Source of the DNA: Nocardioides kribbensis
GTDB taxonomy: Bacteria > Actinomycetota > Actinomycetes > Propionibacteriales > Nocardioidaceae
Direction of reading: 5' to 3'
Assembly (NCBI RefSeq): GCF_015070375.1
Contig: NZ_JADCLL010000001.1
Location: forward strand, 498,501-562,500
Length of the DNA stretch: 64,000 bases
Numbering within the stretch: the stretch's first letter is position 1; every line of letters begins with the position of its first letter. The position numbers and the translations under genes were made by a program. Shown here piece after piece: positions 47,253-55,103 of this stretch. The notes below the pieces were generated by a model. The model saw only the letters and a list, made by a program, of their open reading frames with translations. It had not been told where the DNA came from and did not search any database.

Positions 47253-48451
47253 GGGCCCCGGTCGTCGACTCCCAGGCCCTGGCCCCGGCACCGACGCCCG
47301 GCGACGTCCTGGCCGACCACGACGCCCGCGCGGCCCACGCCGCGCTGCGCGCCCTCGCCCGGGCCGAGGAGCGGTGGCGGATGACGATGGACAGCTCCCC
47401 GCTCGGCATGGCCCTGCTCTCGGTGGAGGGCCGCTTCCTGCGTGTCAACCGCGCCCTGTGCGCCCTGCTCGGTCGCGACGCGGAGTCGCTGCGCGCGCTG
47501 GCCTCGAGCGACGTGCTGCACCCCGACGACGCGGCGGTCGCGGCCGTCGAGTCGGCGCGCTGCCTCAGCGGCGAGCAGGAGTCCTCCCGGCTGCTGCAGC
47601 GCTGGCGCCACGCCGCCGGTCACCTGGTCTGGGTGGAGGTCACCGCCGCGGTCGTGCGCGAGGACGACGGCACGCCCATCCACGTCGTCGCGCACGTCGA
47701 GGACGTGAGCGCCCAGATGGAGGACCGTGCCCGCCTCGAGCACCTGCTCGGCGAGCTGGCCACCCGCACCACCGAGCTCGAGCGCTCCAACCAGGACCTC
47801 GAGCAGGTGGCCGCGGTCGCCTCCCACGACCTGCGCGGCCCGCTGACCGTGCTCACCGGCTGGCTGGAGATCCTCGACCACGAGTACGCCGGAGCCCTCG
47901 GCCCCCGCGGGCGCGAGCTGCTGCGACGCGCCGACCAGGCGTCGGGGCGCATGATGGACCTGCTCGACGCCCTGCTGCGCCACGCCCGCGTCGGCGGCCA
48001 CGTGGTCGAGCGGCAGCACGTGGCCCTCGACGACGTGCTCGACCAGGTCGTCGTCGACCTCGGCGACACGGCCGCGCACGGCCTCGTGCAGCGCGACCTG
48101 GCGGCCCCGACGGTGCGGGCCGACCCGGCGCTGCTGCGCCAGCTGCTGCAGAACCTCCTCGCCAACGCCGTGAAGTTCCGCTCGCCCGACCGCGCACCGC
48201 GGGTGGTCGTCACCTCGGCGGCGACCCCCCAGGGTCACGAGCTGGCCGTGGTCGACAACGGCCGGGGCATCGCGGCCTCCCAAAGGACGCGTGTGCTCGA
48301 CATGTTCGGCCGCGACGGGAGCGACCCCGACCACGGTCACGGCATCGGGCTGGCCACCTGCGCGCGGATCGCGTCGCTGCACGGCGGACGGCTCCTCGTC
48401 GAGGACACCCCGGGCGGGGGCACCACCGTGCGCCTGACCCTGCCGTCCTGA
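47249..48451 (+). CDS. PAS-domain sensor histidine kinase
   Basis: A 400-aa soluble kinase starting at GTG 47249. The PAS domain spans about 40-160 (SPLGMALLSVEGRFLRVN, VLHPDDAAVA). The His193 box reads ASHDLRGPLTVL. The HATPase domain has N box QNLLANAVKF, G1 DNGRGI and G2 GHGIGLATC. No transmembrane segment. It is paired with the upstream receiver. The signal is unknown. Confidence 0.92.
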   Translation: MRAPVVDSQALAPAPTPGDVLADHDARAAHAALRALARAEERWRMTMDSSPLGMALLSVEGRFLRVNRALCALLGRDAESLRALASSDVLHPDDAAVAAVESARCLSGEQESSRLLQRWRHAAGHLVWVEVTAAVVREDDGTPIHVVAHVEDVSAQMEDRARLEHLLGELATRTTELERSNQDLEQVAAVASHDLRGPLTVLTGWLEILDHEYAGALGPRGRELLRRADQASGRMMDLLDALLRHARVGGHVVERQHVALDDVLDQVVVDLGDTAAHGLVQRDLAAPTVRADPALLRQLLQNLLANAVKFRSPDRAPRVVVTSAATPQGHELAVVDNGRGIAASQRTRVLDMFGRDGSDPDHGHGIGLATCARIASLHGGRLLVEDTPGGGTTVRLTLPS

Positions 48452-48456
48452 CCGGG

Positions 48457-49212
48457 CTAGAAGTCGAAGCCGTCGAACATGTCGCCGAGGCCCTCGCCGA
48501 CGCCGCCGACGGCCTCGCCCAGGCCCTCGCCGATCTCACCGATGGCGTCGAAGCCTCCGAAGGCGCCGAACATCAGGCCCATGAACATGAAGTCCATGGT
48601 GGTGAACGATCCGAAGTAGCCGCGGGCGTAGGGCTGGTAGGCCGGGCCGCCCTGCCAGTAGGGCACCCGCTGGGAGCCGACCATCACCTTGCGGATGTCG
48701 GGGTCGGCACCGGCGCCCACCCGCTCGGCGTCGAGGGCGCAGGCCGGCACGTCGCGCTGGGCTCCCCCGGTCGGCGTCCAGGGCACGTCGGTCACCGAGA
48801 GCCCGTGGCGGGGGTCGAAGAAGCAGGGCGGACGGCGCGTGGGCAGCGCCTCGCCGGCCACGCGGGCCTGGACGCAGGCGATGGCGTAGCGCCCGTCCTC
48901 GAGGATCTCGGTGACGTGGCGGACGTCGTCGGGCCGCTCCATCGCGTCGGCGGCGGCCTTGGCCGACTCGTAGGCGTCGAGCGCGCGCTGGTAGTCGGCG
49001 TTGGCGCCGGCGTCGAGCGGCTGGCCTGCCAGCTCGAGGTCGAGCTCCTGGAGCTCGACCCCGAGCGCGGTCACGTCCTCGGCCGCCAGCCTGCGCACCG
49101 GCGCGAGCTCGGCCTCCTTGGCGGCGAGGACCTTGCGCTGGTGGCCCCGCCCGGCCAGCGCCGCGACGGCGATGGCACCGAGGACCAGGGCGAGGACGAG
49201 GAGGTACTCCAT
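48457..49212 (-). CDS. Membrane-anchored protein of unknown function, 251 aa
   Basis: One N-terminal helix (residues 2-20, LLVLALVLGAIAVAALAG) followed by a soluble part with a coiled segment and two Cys-containing stretches (CVQARV, PPCFFDPRHG). It ends with a Gly-rich tail in which GLGEAVGG and GLGDMFDG alternate. The start is ATG 49212. A similar architecture occurs in unnamed actinobacterial membrane proteins. It is convergent with the PAS kinase and only five bases separate the stops. Confidence 0.7.
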   Translation of the reverse strand: MEYLLVLALVLGAIAVAALAGRGHQRKVLAAKEAELAPVRRLAAEDVTALGVELQELDLELAGQPLDAGANADYQRALDAYESAKAAADAMERPDDVRHVTEILEDGRYAIACVQARVAGEALPTRRPPCFFDPRHGLSVTDVPWTPTGGAQRDVPACALDAERVGAGADPDIRKVMVGSQRVPYWQGGPAYQPYARGYFGSFTTMDFMFMGLMFGAFGGFDAIGEIGEGLGEAVGGVGEGLGDMFDGFDF

Positions 49213-49276
49213 GTCCCCACTGTACGGAGCCCCCGAGGGACCACCGGCCCCTCGCCCGCCGCCCTGCGCCGCGGCC

Positions 49277-51097
49277 TCAGCGGGCGGAGTAGTCGCGGAA
49301 CCCCCGCTTGGTCTTGCGGCCGAGGTAGCCGGCGGTGACCAGGTGCTCGAGCAGCGGGGCCGGGGCGAAGCCCGGCTCGCGGAACTCGAGGTAGAGCTCG
49401 CGCTGGATGGCCAGCGAGACGTCGTTGCCCACGACGTCGAGCAGCTCGAAGGGACCCATCGGCAGGGCGCAGCCCTGCTTCATGGCCACGTCGATGTCGT
49501 CGGCGGTGGCGTAGTGGGCCTCGAGCATCTTCACCGCGTCGTTGAGGTAGGGGAAGAGCAGGGCGTTGACGATGAAGCCGGCCCGGTCGCCGCACGAGAC
49601 CGCGACCTTGCCCACGGCCGCGCACAGCGCCCGCGTGGTCTCGGTGACCTCGTCGGAGGTGGCCACCGTGGAGACCACCTCGACCAGCTTCATCACCGTG
49701 GCGGGGTTGAAGAAGTGCATGCCGACGACGTCCTGCGGCCGGCTGGTCACCGTGGCCATGGCGATGATGGGCAGGCTCGAGGTGGTGGTGGCCAGGATCG
49801 CCCCCGGCTTGCAGATCTCGTCGAGGTTCTCGAAGAGGGTGGTCTTGACGGCGAGGTCCTCGGCGATGGCCTCGACCACCAGGTCCACGCTCGCCAGGTC
49901 CTCCAGGCTCGTGGTGCCGCTGATGCGGGCCAGCACCTCGGCCTTGGCCTCCTCGGTGGCCCGCCCGCGCTGGATCTGCTTGTCGAAGCTGCGGGTGACG
50001 GTGGCGCTGACGCCGTCGACCTTGTCGGCCGAGCGGCCCACGACGAGCACGTCGTAGCCGGCCTTGGCGAAGACCTCCACGATGCCGCTGGCCATGGTGC
50101 CGGTGCCGACGACGCCGACCCGGCGGATGTCGTGGCGCAGCTGCGGCAGCTCGTCGGCCGACGGGGTCGCGGCGTCGGCGACCACGACCGGGCTGTCGGG
50201 GGCCTCGTAGGTGTAGAAGCCGCGCCCGGTCTTGCGGCCCAGCAGGCCGGCGGTGACCATCTGCTTGAGGATCGGGGTGGGCGCGTGGAGGCGGTCGCGG
50301 CCCTGGCGGTACATCGTCTCGAGGATCTCGTAGGCGGTGTCGAGGCCGATCAGGTCGAGCAGGGCCAGCGGGCCCATCGGGTAGCCGCAGCCGAAGCGCA
50401 TCGCGGCGTCGATGTCCTCGCGCGAGGCGTAGCGGCCCTCGAACATCGAGGCGGCGTGGTTGAGGTAGCCGAAGAGCAGCGTGTTGGCGATGAAGCCGGC
50501 CTTGTCGCCGCAGACCACGGGGCTCTTGCCCAGGCGGCCGAGCAGCGCCTGCACGTCGTCGAGCACCGCGGGCTCGGTGACGACCGTGCGCACCACCTCG
50601 ACCAGCTTCTGCACCGGGGCGGGGTTGAAGAAGTGCACGCCCACCACGCGGCCCGGGCGCGAGGTGGCGCTGGAGAGCTCGGTGACCGAGAGCGAGGAGG
50701 TGTTGGTGGCCAGCACCGTGTCGGGACCGACGATCGCGTCGAGCTCGCGGAAGATCGCCTGCTTGGTCGCCATCGACTCCACCGCGGCCTCGACGACCAG
50801 GTCGACGTCGGCCAGGTCCTTCAGCGACGTGGTCAGGGTGACCCGGCCGAGCAGCTCGGCCTGCTCCTCCTCGGTCAACTTGCCGCGGCGCACCGCACGT
50901 CCCGTGGAGTGCTCGAGGTACTGCCGGCCGCGCGCCACGCTCTCCTCGCTCAGCTCGACGCCGACGACCGCGAAGCCGTGCCGGGCGAAGACCTCCGCGA
51001 TGCCGGCGCCCATCGTCCCGAGCCCCACCACGCCGATGGCGGTGAAGTCGCGGCCGGCGTCGGCGGAGGTGTCGGGAGTGGTCTCGAGGCTCGTCAT
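49277..51097 (-). CDS. Tandem-domain 3-hydroxyacyl-CoA (3-hydroxybutyryl-CoA) dehydrogenase
   Basis: A 606-aa protein made of two complete hydroxybutyryl-CoA dehydrogenase copies. Copy 1 has GLGTMG at 25-30 and HFFNPAP; copy 2 begins near residue 320 (GVVGTGTMASG) with HFFNPAT. Both have an HBD C-terminal helical domain (YPMGPLALLDLIGLD, LPMGPFELLDVVGND). Copy 2 reads ATTTSSLP where copy 1 has ATNTSSLS, so it may have changed substrate. It likely makes or oxidises acetoacetyl-CoA/3-hydroxybutyryl-CoA before ccr. ATG 51097 is preferred; 51106 and 51109 are possible. Confidence 0.93.
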   Translation of the reverse strand: MTSLETTPDTSADAGRDFTAIGVVGLGTMGAGIAEVFARHGFAVVGVELSEESVARGRQYLEHSTGRAVRRGKLTEEEQAELLGRVTLTTSLKDLADVDLVVEAAVESMATKQAIFRELDAIVGPDTVLATNTSSLSVTELSSATSRPGRVVGVHFFNPAPVQKLVEVVRTVVTEPAVLDDVQALLGRLGKSPVVCGDKAGFIANTLLFGYLNHAASMFEGRYASREDIDAAMRFGCGYPMGPLALLDLIGLDTAYEILETMYRQGRDRLHAPTPILKQMVTAGLLGRKTGRGFYTYEAPDSPVVVADAATPSADELPQLRHDIRRVGVVGTGTMASGIVEVFAKAGYDVLVVGRSADKVDGVSATVTRSFDKQIQRGRATEEAKAEVLARISGTTSLEDLASVDLVVEAIAEDLAVKTTLFENLDEICKPGAILATTTSSLPIIAMATVTSRPQDVVGMHFFNPATVMKLVEVVSTVATSDEVTETTRALCAAVGKVAVSCGDRAGFIVNALLFPYLNDAVKMLEAHYATADDIDVAMKQGCALPMGPFELLDVVGNDVSLAIQRELYLEFREPGFAPAPLLEHLVTAGYLGRKTKRGFRDYSAR

Positions 51098-51132
51098 GGG
51101 CGGCATCATGGCACGCGTCACCGACCCGGGCC

Positions 51133-51146
51133 GTGAACTAGTTCAC
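51133..51146. promoter_or_regulatory. 14-base perfect palindrome upstream of the hydroxybutyryl-CoA dehydrogenase
   Basis: GTGAACTAGTTCAC lies 36-49 bases before the dehydrogenase start and overlaps the TTAC-N6-GTGA motif by four bases. Its form suits a GntR- or TetR-type regulator. Confidence 0.5.
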
Positions 51147-51156
51147 TCACCGGTAA
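51143..51156. promoter_or_regulatory. TTAC-N6-GTGA motif upstream of the hydroxybutyryl-CoA dehydrogenase
   Basis: On the minus strand TTAC-cggtga-GTGA, immediately followed by the 14-base palindrome. It shares the TTACCGG half with the ccrA copy. Confidence 0.5.
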
Positions 51157-51176
51157 CTTGAACGATCCAGACCCGC

Positions 51177-51767
51177 TCAGGCCCCACGACGTCCCAGCCG
51201 GCGAGACATCGCGACCCTCGGACCCGCGGCCACGGCGCCCCCGAGGTCGAGGCCCGCGGCCCGCTCGGCGGCCAGCGCGCGCGCCACGTACGCCGGCGGC
51301 CGCGCCTGCTCGGCGTACCCCAGGCGGGCGTAGAGGGGTCCGTTCCACGGCAGGTCGCGGTAGGTGGTCAGCGTCATCAGCCCGGCGCCCCACCAGCGTG
51401 CCTCCTCCTCGGCTGCGCGCACCAGCGCCGTGCCGATCCCGCGGCGACCGTGCGACGGCAGCACCGAGAGCTGCTCGAGGTGGACCGCCCCCGGCTCCTC
51501 GTGGTCGTGGTCCACGACGTGGGCGAACCCCACCACCTCCTGGTCTGTGCCGTGCACGGCCACGAGCACGCAGCCGGGCAGGGCCGCGCGGTCGAGCCCG
51601 GAGGGCGCCGGGGCGAGCAGCGCGGCCGGCAGGTCCTCCCCCAGGTGCGCGCGGAAGAGGGCGCCCCCGCTGTCCTCGACGGCGGCCAGCTGCCGCAGCT
51701 CGGAGGGGCGGGCGTGGCGCACGCGCCAGGCCGGGGGGAGCGGCGGGTGGTCGGGCACGGTCGCCAC
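51177..51767 (-). CDS. GNAT-family N-acetyltransferase
   Basis: A 196-aa single-domain acetyltransferase. The acetyl-CoA loop reads [21 protein letters not shown] (R/Q-x-x-G-x-G/A). Flanking strands VHLEQLSVL and a C-terminal LYARLGY complete the fold. The region after residue 160 is a variable, basic extension. Acceptor unknown. It is divergent from nucS with 16 bases between the start codons. Confidence 0.85.
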   Translation of the reverse strand: MATVPDHPPLPPAWRVRHARPSELRQLAAVEDSGGALFRAHLGEDLPAALLAPAPSGLDRAALPGCVLVAVHGTDQEVVGFAHVVDHDHEEPGAVHLEQLSVLPSHGRRGIGTALVRAAEEEARWWGAGLMTLTTYRDLPWNGPLYARLGYAEQARPPAYVARALAAERAAGLDLGGAVAAGPRVAMSRRLGRRGA

Positions 51768-51769
51768 TG

Positions 51770-51775
51770 TAGATT
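51770..51775 (+). promoter_or_regulatory. Candidate -10 hexamer of a leaderless nucS transcript
   Basis: TAGATT lies eight bases before GTG 51784, with no Shine-Dalgarno sequence between. The short 16-base intergenic region leaves little room for a leader. Confidence 0.45.
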
Positions 51776-51783
51776 CCTGGCCC

Positions 51784-52473
51784 GTGAGACTCGTCGTTGC
51801 GCGCTGCCAGGTCGACTACGCCGGACGGCTGACGGCGCACCTGCCGATGGCCACGCGGGTGCTGATGATCAAGGCCGACGGGTCGGTGCTGGTGCACTCC
51901 GACGGCGGGTCCTACAAGCCGCTGAACTGGATGTCACCGCCCTGCACGCTGCGCGAGGCCACCACCGAGGAGGGCCAGGTGGAGTGGACGGTGCGCAGCC
52001 GCGCGAGCGCCAAGGGGCCCGAGGACACCCTGCGGATCCTCATCGAGGAGGTCCTCCACGACTCCTCCCACGACCTCGGGGTCGACCCCGGCCTGCAGAA
52101 GGACGGGGTGGAGAAGCACCTGCAGGTGCTGCTGGCCGAGCAGCCGGCCACCCTCTCGCCCGGGCTCACGCTGGTGCGCCGCGAGTTCCCGACCGCCATC
52201 GGGCCGGTCGACCTGATGTGCCGCGACACCGAGGGCCGCAGCGTCGCCGTCGAGATCAAGCGGCGCGGGGAGATCGACGGCGTCGAGCAGCTCACCCGCT
52301 ACCTCGAGCTGCTCAACCGCGACCCGCTGCTCGCGCCGGTGCGCGGCATCTTCGCCGCCCAGGAGATCAAGCCCCAGGCCCGGGTGCTGGCCACCGACCG
52401 CGGGATCGCCTGCGCCCTCGTCGACTACGACGCCCTGCGCGGCGTCGACGACCCCACCCACCGGCTGTTCTGA
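51784..52473 (+). CDS. nucS: Mismatch-specific endonuclease NucS/EndoMS
   Basis: A 229-aa NucS from GTG 51784, the actinobacterial non-canonical mismatch repair nuclease. It has an N-terminal DNA-binding domain ([29 protein letters not shown]), a linker and a C-terminal PD-(D/E)XK-type nuclease (GPVDLMCRD, then [22 protein letters not shown]). The absence of MutS/MutL in actinobacteria is why this gene matters for mutation rate. It is followed after three bases by the DUF952 gene. Confidence 0.95.
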   Translation: MRLVVARCQVDYAGRLTAHLPMATRVLMIKADGSVLVHSDGGSYKPLNWMSPPCTLREATTEEGQVEWTVRSRASAKGPEDTLRILIEEVLHDSSHDLGVDPGLQKDGVEKHLQVLLAEQPATLSPGLTLVRREFPTAIGPVDLMCRDTEGRSVAVEIKRRGEIDGVEQLTRYLELLNRDPLLAPVRGIFAAQEIKPQARVLATDRGIACALVDYDALRGVDDPTHRLF

Positions 52474-52475
52474 GC

Positions 52476-52859
52476 GTGACGACCTCCGCTGCCGGTGCGT
52501 CCCGGCTGTTCCACGTGGCGCTCGCGACCGACTGGGAGGCGGCCCGGGAGTCGGGGACCTACACGACCTCCACCCGCGGCGTGAGCCTGGAGCAGGAGGG
52601 CTTCGTCCACGCCAGCCGCGCCGACCAGTGGCGCGGGGTCCACGAGCGCTTCTACGCCGACTGCCCCGACGCCCTGGTGCTCCTCGAGATCGACCCCGCG
52701 CTGCTGGGCTGCGACGTGGTCGACGAGCCGGTGGAGCCCGGTCGGGCCGACGCCGAGACCTTCCCCCACGTCTACGGCCCCGTGCCCGCGGCCGCCGTCG
52801 TGCGGGTGCTGCCCCTCGACGAGGCGCTGCGCGAGGGTCCGGGCCGACCCCCGGGCTGA
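52476..52859 (+). CDS. DUF952-family protein
   Basis: A 127-aa protein from GTG 52476, two bases after the nucS stop. It has the DUF952 pattern: LFHVALATDWEAARESGTY, FVHASRADQW and FPHVYGPVPAAAVVRV. The family is a small alpha/beta fold with unknown function, sometimes found fused to methyltransferases. Cotranscription with nucS suggests a shared promoter, not necessarily a shared role. Confidence 0.88.
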   Translation: MTTSAAGASRLFHVALATDWEAARESGTYTTSTRGVSLEQEGFVHASRADQWRGVHERFYADCPDALVLLEIDPALLGCDVVDEPVEPGRADAETFPHVYGPVPAAAVVRVLPLDEALREGPGRPPG

Positions 52860-52878
52860 CCCGGAGCGCCCGCGCCGC

Positions 52879-53994
52879 TCAGGCCACCGGCTCCACGCGC
52901 GCCGGGAGCAGCACCGAGACCGTCGTGCCGACCCCGGGCTCGCTGTCGACCTCGATCCGGCCCCCGTGGGCCCGCACGATGCTGTCCACGATGGACAGAC
53001 CGAGGCCCGCTCCCGGCACCTGGTCGCGCACCGCCCGCGGCGAGCGGTAGAGCCGGTCGAAGATCCGCGGCACCTCGACGGCCTCCATGCCCGTGCCGGT
53101 GTCGCTCACGCTCAGGGCCAGGTCGCCCTCGCGCGGCGCGCAGTCGACGAGCACCCGCCCGCCGGGAGCGGTGAACTTCACGGCGTTCGACAGCAGGTTG
53201 TCGAGCACCTGCCCGAGCCGCTGCTCGTCGCCGGTCACGAGCAGGGCACGCGCCCCGTCCGGGGCCACGCCCGCCGCGAGCGTCGAGGAGAGCTCCAGAC
53301 CCCGGCCCCGGGCACCGACCCGCGCCCCGTCGACGGCGGCTCGCACCACCTCGACGAGGTCGACCGGCTCGGCGTCCATGTGCTCGCGGTCGTCGAGGAA
53401 GGCCAGGTCGAGCAGGTCGTTGACCAGCCGCAGCTCGCGGTTGGCGTTGCGCTCCACGATGGCCAGCATCCGGCGCGCCGCCGGGCCGACCTGGCTCTCG
53501 CCGAGGTCGAGCAGGAGCTCGGTGTAGCCGATGATCGACGTCAGCGGGGTGCGCAGCTCGTGGGAGACCGTGGCCAGGAGCTCCTCGCGCACCCGGTCGG
53601 ACTCCTGCTGCAGCGCGAGGCGCGCGGTCACGTCGCGCACCGTGGCGCAGGTCAGCGGCTCCCCGTCGTGGGAGACCGCCGCCAGCGAGATCTCGGCCGG
53701 GAACTCGGTGCCGTCGGCGCGCACCGCCGCGAGCTGCAGCAGCCCCATGGCCCGGGCGCCGCCACCGCCGGTGAAGGCCCCGCGTCGCGCGGGGTGGGCC
53801 TCGCGCAGCCGCGGCGGCACGAGGACCTCGACGGGCTCCCCCAGCAGGTCGTCAGGGTCGTGCCCGAAGACCGCCGAGCACTGGGCGTTGGCGCGCACGA
53901 TCCGACCGTCGGCGTCGATGACCACGATGGCGTCGGGCGACGCCTCGAAGACCCCGCGCATGAGAGCGCTCTCGTCGGGTGGTCGATCCTCCAC
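52879..53994 (-). CDS. PAS-domain sensor histidine kinase
   Basis: A 371-aa soluble kinase starting at GTG 53994. It has a PAS domain (15-130; FEASPDAIVVIDADGRIVRAN, LRDVTARL-like VRDVTARL), then His145 in ATVSHELRTPLTS and an HATPase with DNLLSNAVKF, SDTGTGM and GAGLGLSIV. No transmembrane helix and no adjacent receiver gene. It is one of three orphan-like soluble kinases in the window. Confidence 0.92.
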   Translation of the reverse strand: MEDRPPDESALMRGVFEASPDAIVVIDADGRIVRANAQCSAVFGHDPDDLLGEPVEVLVPPRLREAHPARRGAFTGGGGARAMGLLQLAAVRADGTEFPAEISLAAVSHDGEPLTCATVRDVTARLALQQESDRVREELLATVSHELRTPLTSIIGYTELLLDLGESQVGPAARRMLAIVERNANRELRLVNDLLDLAFLDDREHMDAEPVDLVEVVRAAVDGARVGARGRGLELSSTLAAGVAPDGARALLVTGDEQRLGQVLDNLLSNAVKFTAPGGRVLVDCAPREGDLALSVSDTGTGMEAVEVPRIFDRLYRSPRAVRDQVPGAGLGLSIVDSIVRAHGGRIEVDSEPGVGTTVSVLLPARVEPVA

Positions 53995-54061
53995 GCAGCG
54001 ACAATAGGCCGCGGGGGACGCGTGACGCGTCCCGCCTGATCCGTGGGTCGTGCCGATTCGG

Positions 54062-54988
54062 TCACACCAGGGCGGCGACCTCGTCGGCGCACCCCCAGGA
54101 GAGCGTGACGCCGGCGCCTCCGTGGCCGTAGCAGTGGACCACGTCGCCCACCCGCTCCAGGCGCACGTGCGGTCGGGCCGGCCGCAGCCCCACGGCGTGC
54201 CCGAGCACCGGGGCCGCCGAGATCCCCGGCACCAGGGCCTCCGCCCGCTCCAGCAGGCGGGCCGCCGTCGCGGGCGACGGCGTGCGGTCCCACACGCCCT
54301 CCTCCGCAGTGCCGCCCACCACCACGTCGTCGGCCCGGGGCACGACGTACGTCGGTCCGGCGCCGTCGAGCCACCACCGGTCGACCCCGGTCCGGGCGAC
54401 CCGCACGACCTGGCCCCGCACCGGGGTCACCGCGAGGTCGCCGGCCAGCAGCCGGGCACCGAGCCCCGCGCAGTCGACCACCAGCGCTGCGTGCGGGCCG
54501 CTCGCCGGCAGGGAGCTCAGCGCCAGCCGCGTCAGCGAGCCGCCCGCGGCCAGCACCTCGCGCTGCAGCCACCTGAGGTAGCGCGGCATCTCGACCACCG
54601 GTGCCGCGAACCGGTAGCCGTCGACGAAGCCGGCCGGCAGGTCCGCCGCCGTGGGCCGCGACAGGTCGGGCACCGCGCCGGCCCACCAGGGATCGGGCGT
54701 CGCCGCGCGGAGGACCTCGGTGCCCACGACGACACGCACACCGGTCCGCTCCCCGTCGGGGTCGGCCGCGGCGAGGGCGACCAGCTCCTCGCGGCTGGTC
54801 GCCGCCCACCCGCTCACCCGCTCCCGCGGACCGGCGCGGTAGGGGTACCAGAGCGCCGCCGCCACCACCGAGGTCGTCTCGAGCGGCAGGTCCCGCGCGA
54901 CCACGTCGACGCGGTGCCCGGCCTGGAGCAGGCGCAGGGCACAGGTGAGCCCGACGACCCCCGCCCCGACCACGACCACGCGCTGCAC
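54062..54988 (-). CDS. D-amino-acid-oxidase-like FAD oxidoreductase
   Basis: A 308-aa flavoprotein from GTG 54988 (a frame back to 55006 adds six unconserved residues). It has the FAD motif GAGVVGL near the N-terminus, a substrate-binding region with YPYRAGPRERVSGW, and the DAO-family C-terminal VGLRPARPHVRLE plus YGHGGAGVTLSWG. It probably oxidises neutral D-amino acids to keto acids and peroxide. The stop lies 68 bases from the PAS kinase start on the same strand. Confidence 0.87.
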   Translation of the reverse strand: MQRVVVVGAGVVGLTCALRLLQAGHRVDVVARDLPLETTSVVAAALWYPYRAGPRERVSGWAATSREELVALAAADPDGERTGVRVVVGTEVLRAATPDPWWAGAVPDLSRPTAADLPAGFVDGYRFAAPVVEMPRYLRWLQREVLAAGGSLTRLALSSLPASGPHAALVVDCAGLGARLLAGDLAVTPVRGQVVRVARTGVDRWWLDGAGPTYVVPRADDVVVGGTAEEGVWDRTPSPATAARLLERAEALVPGISAAPVLGHAVGLRPARPHVRLERVGDVVHCYGHGGAGVTLSWGCADEVAALV

Positions 54989-55083
54989 GCCCCCAGTGTG
55001 GACCACCGCGACCCCGTGCGGTGCCCGTCGAGGCGGGCGGACGTCGGCGACGTCACATACCGTCAGTACGCCACCACGGCCCT

Positions 55084-55102
55084 TGTTGAATTATGTTCAA
55101 CA
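55084..55102. promoter_or_regulatory. AT-rich inverted repeat abutting the hydrolase-like gene
   Basis: TGTTGAA-ttatg-TTCAACA has perfect 7-base arms and ends one base before ATG 55104. It covers a possible TATGTT -10 hexamer, so a bound repressor would block the promoter and start codon together. It is conspicuously AT-rich for this genome. Confidence 0.55.
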
Positions 55103-55103
55103 C

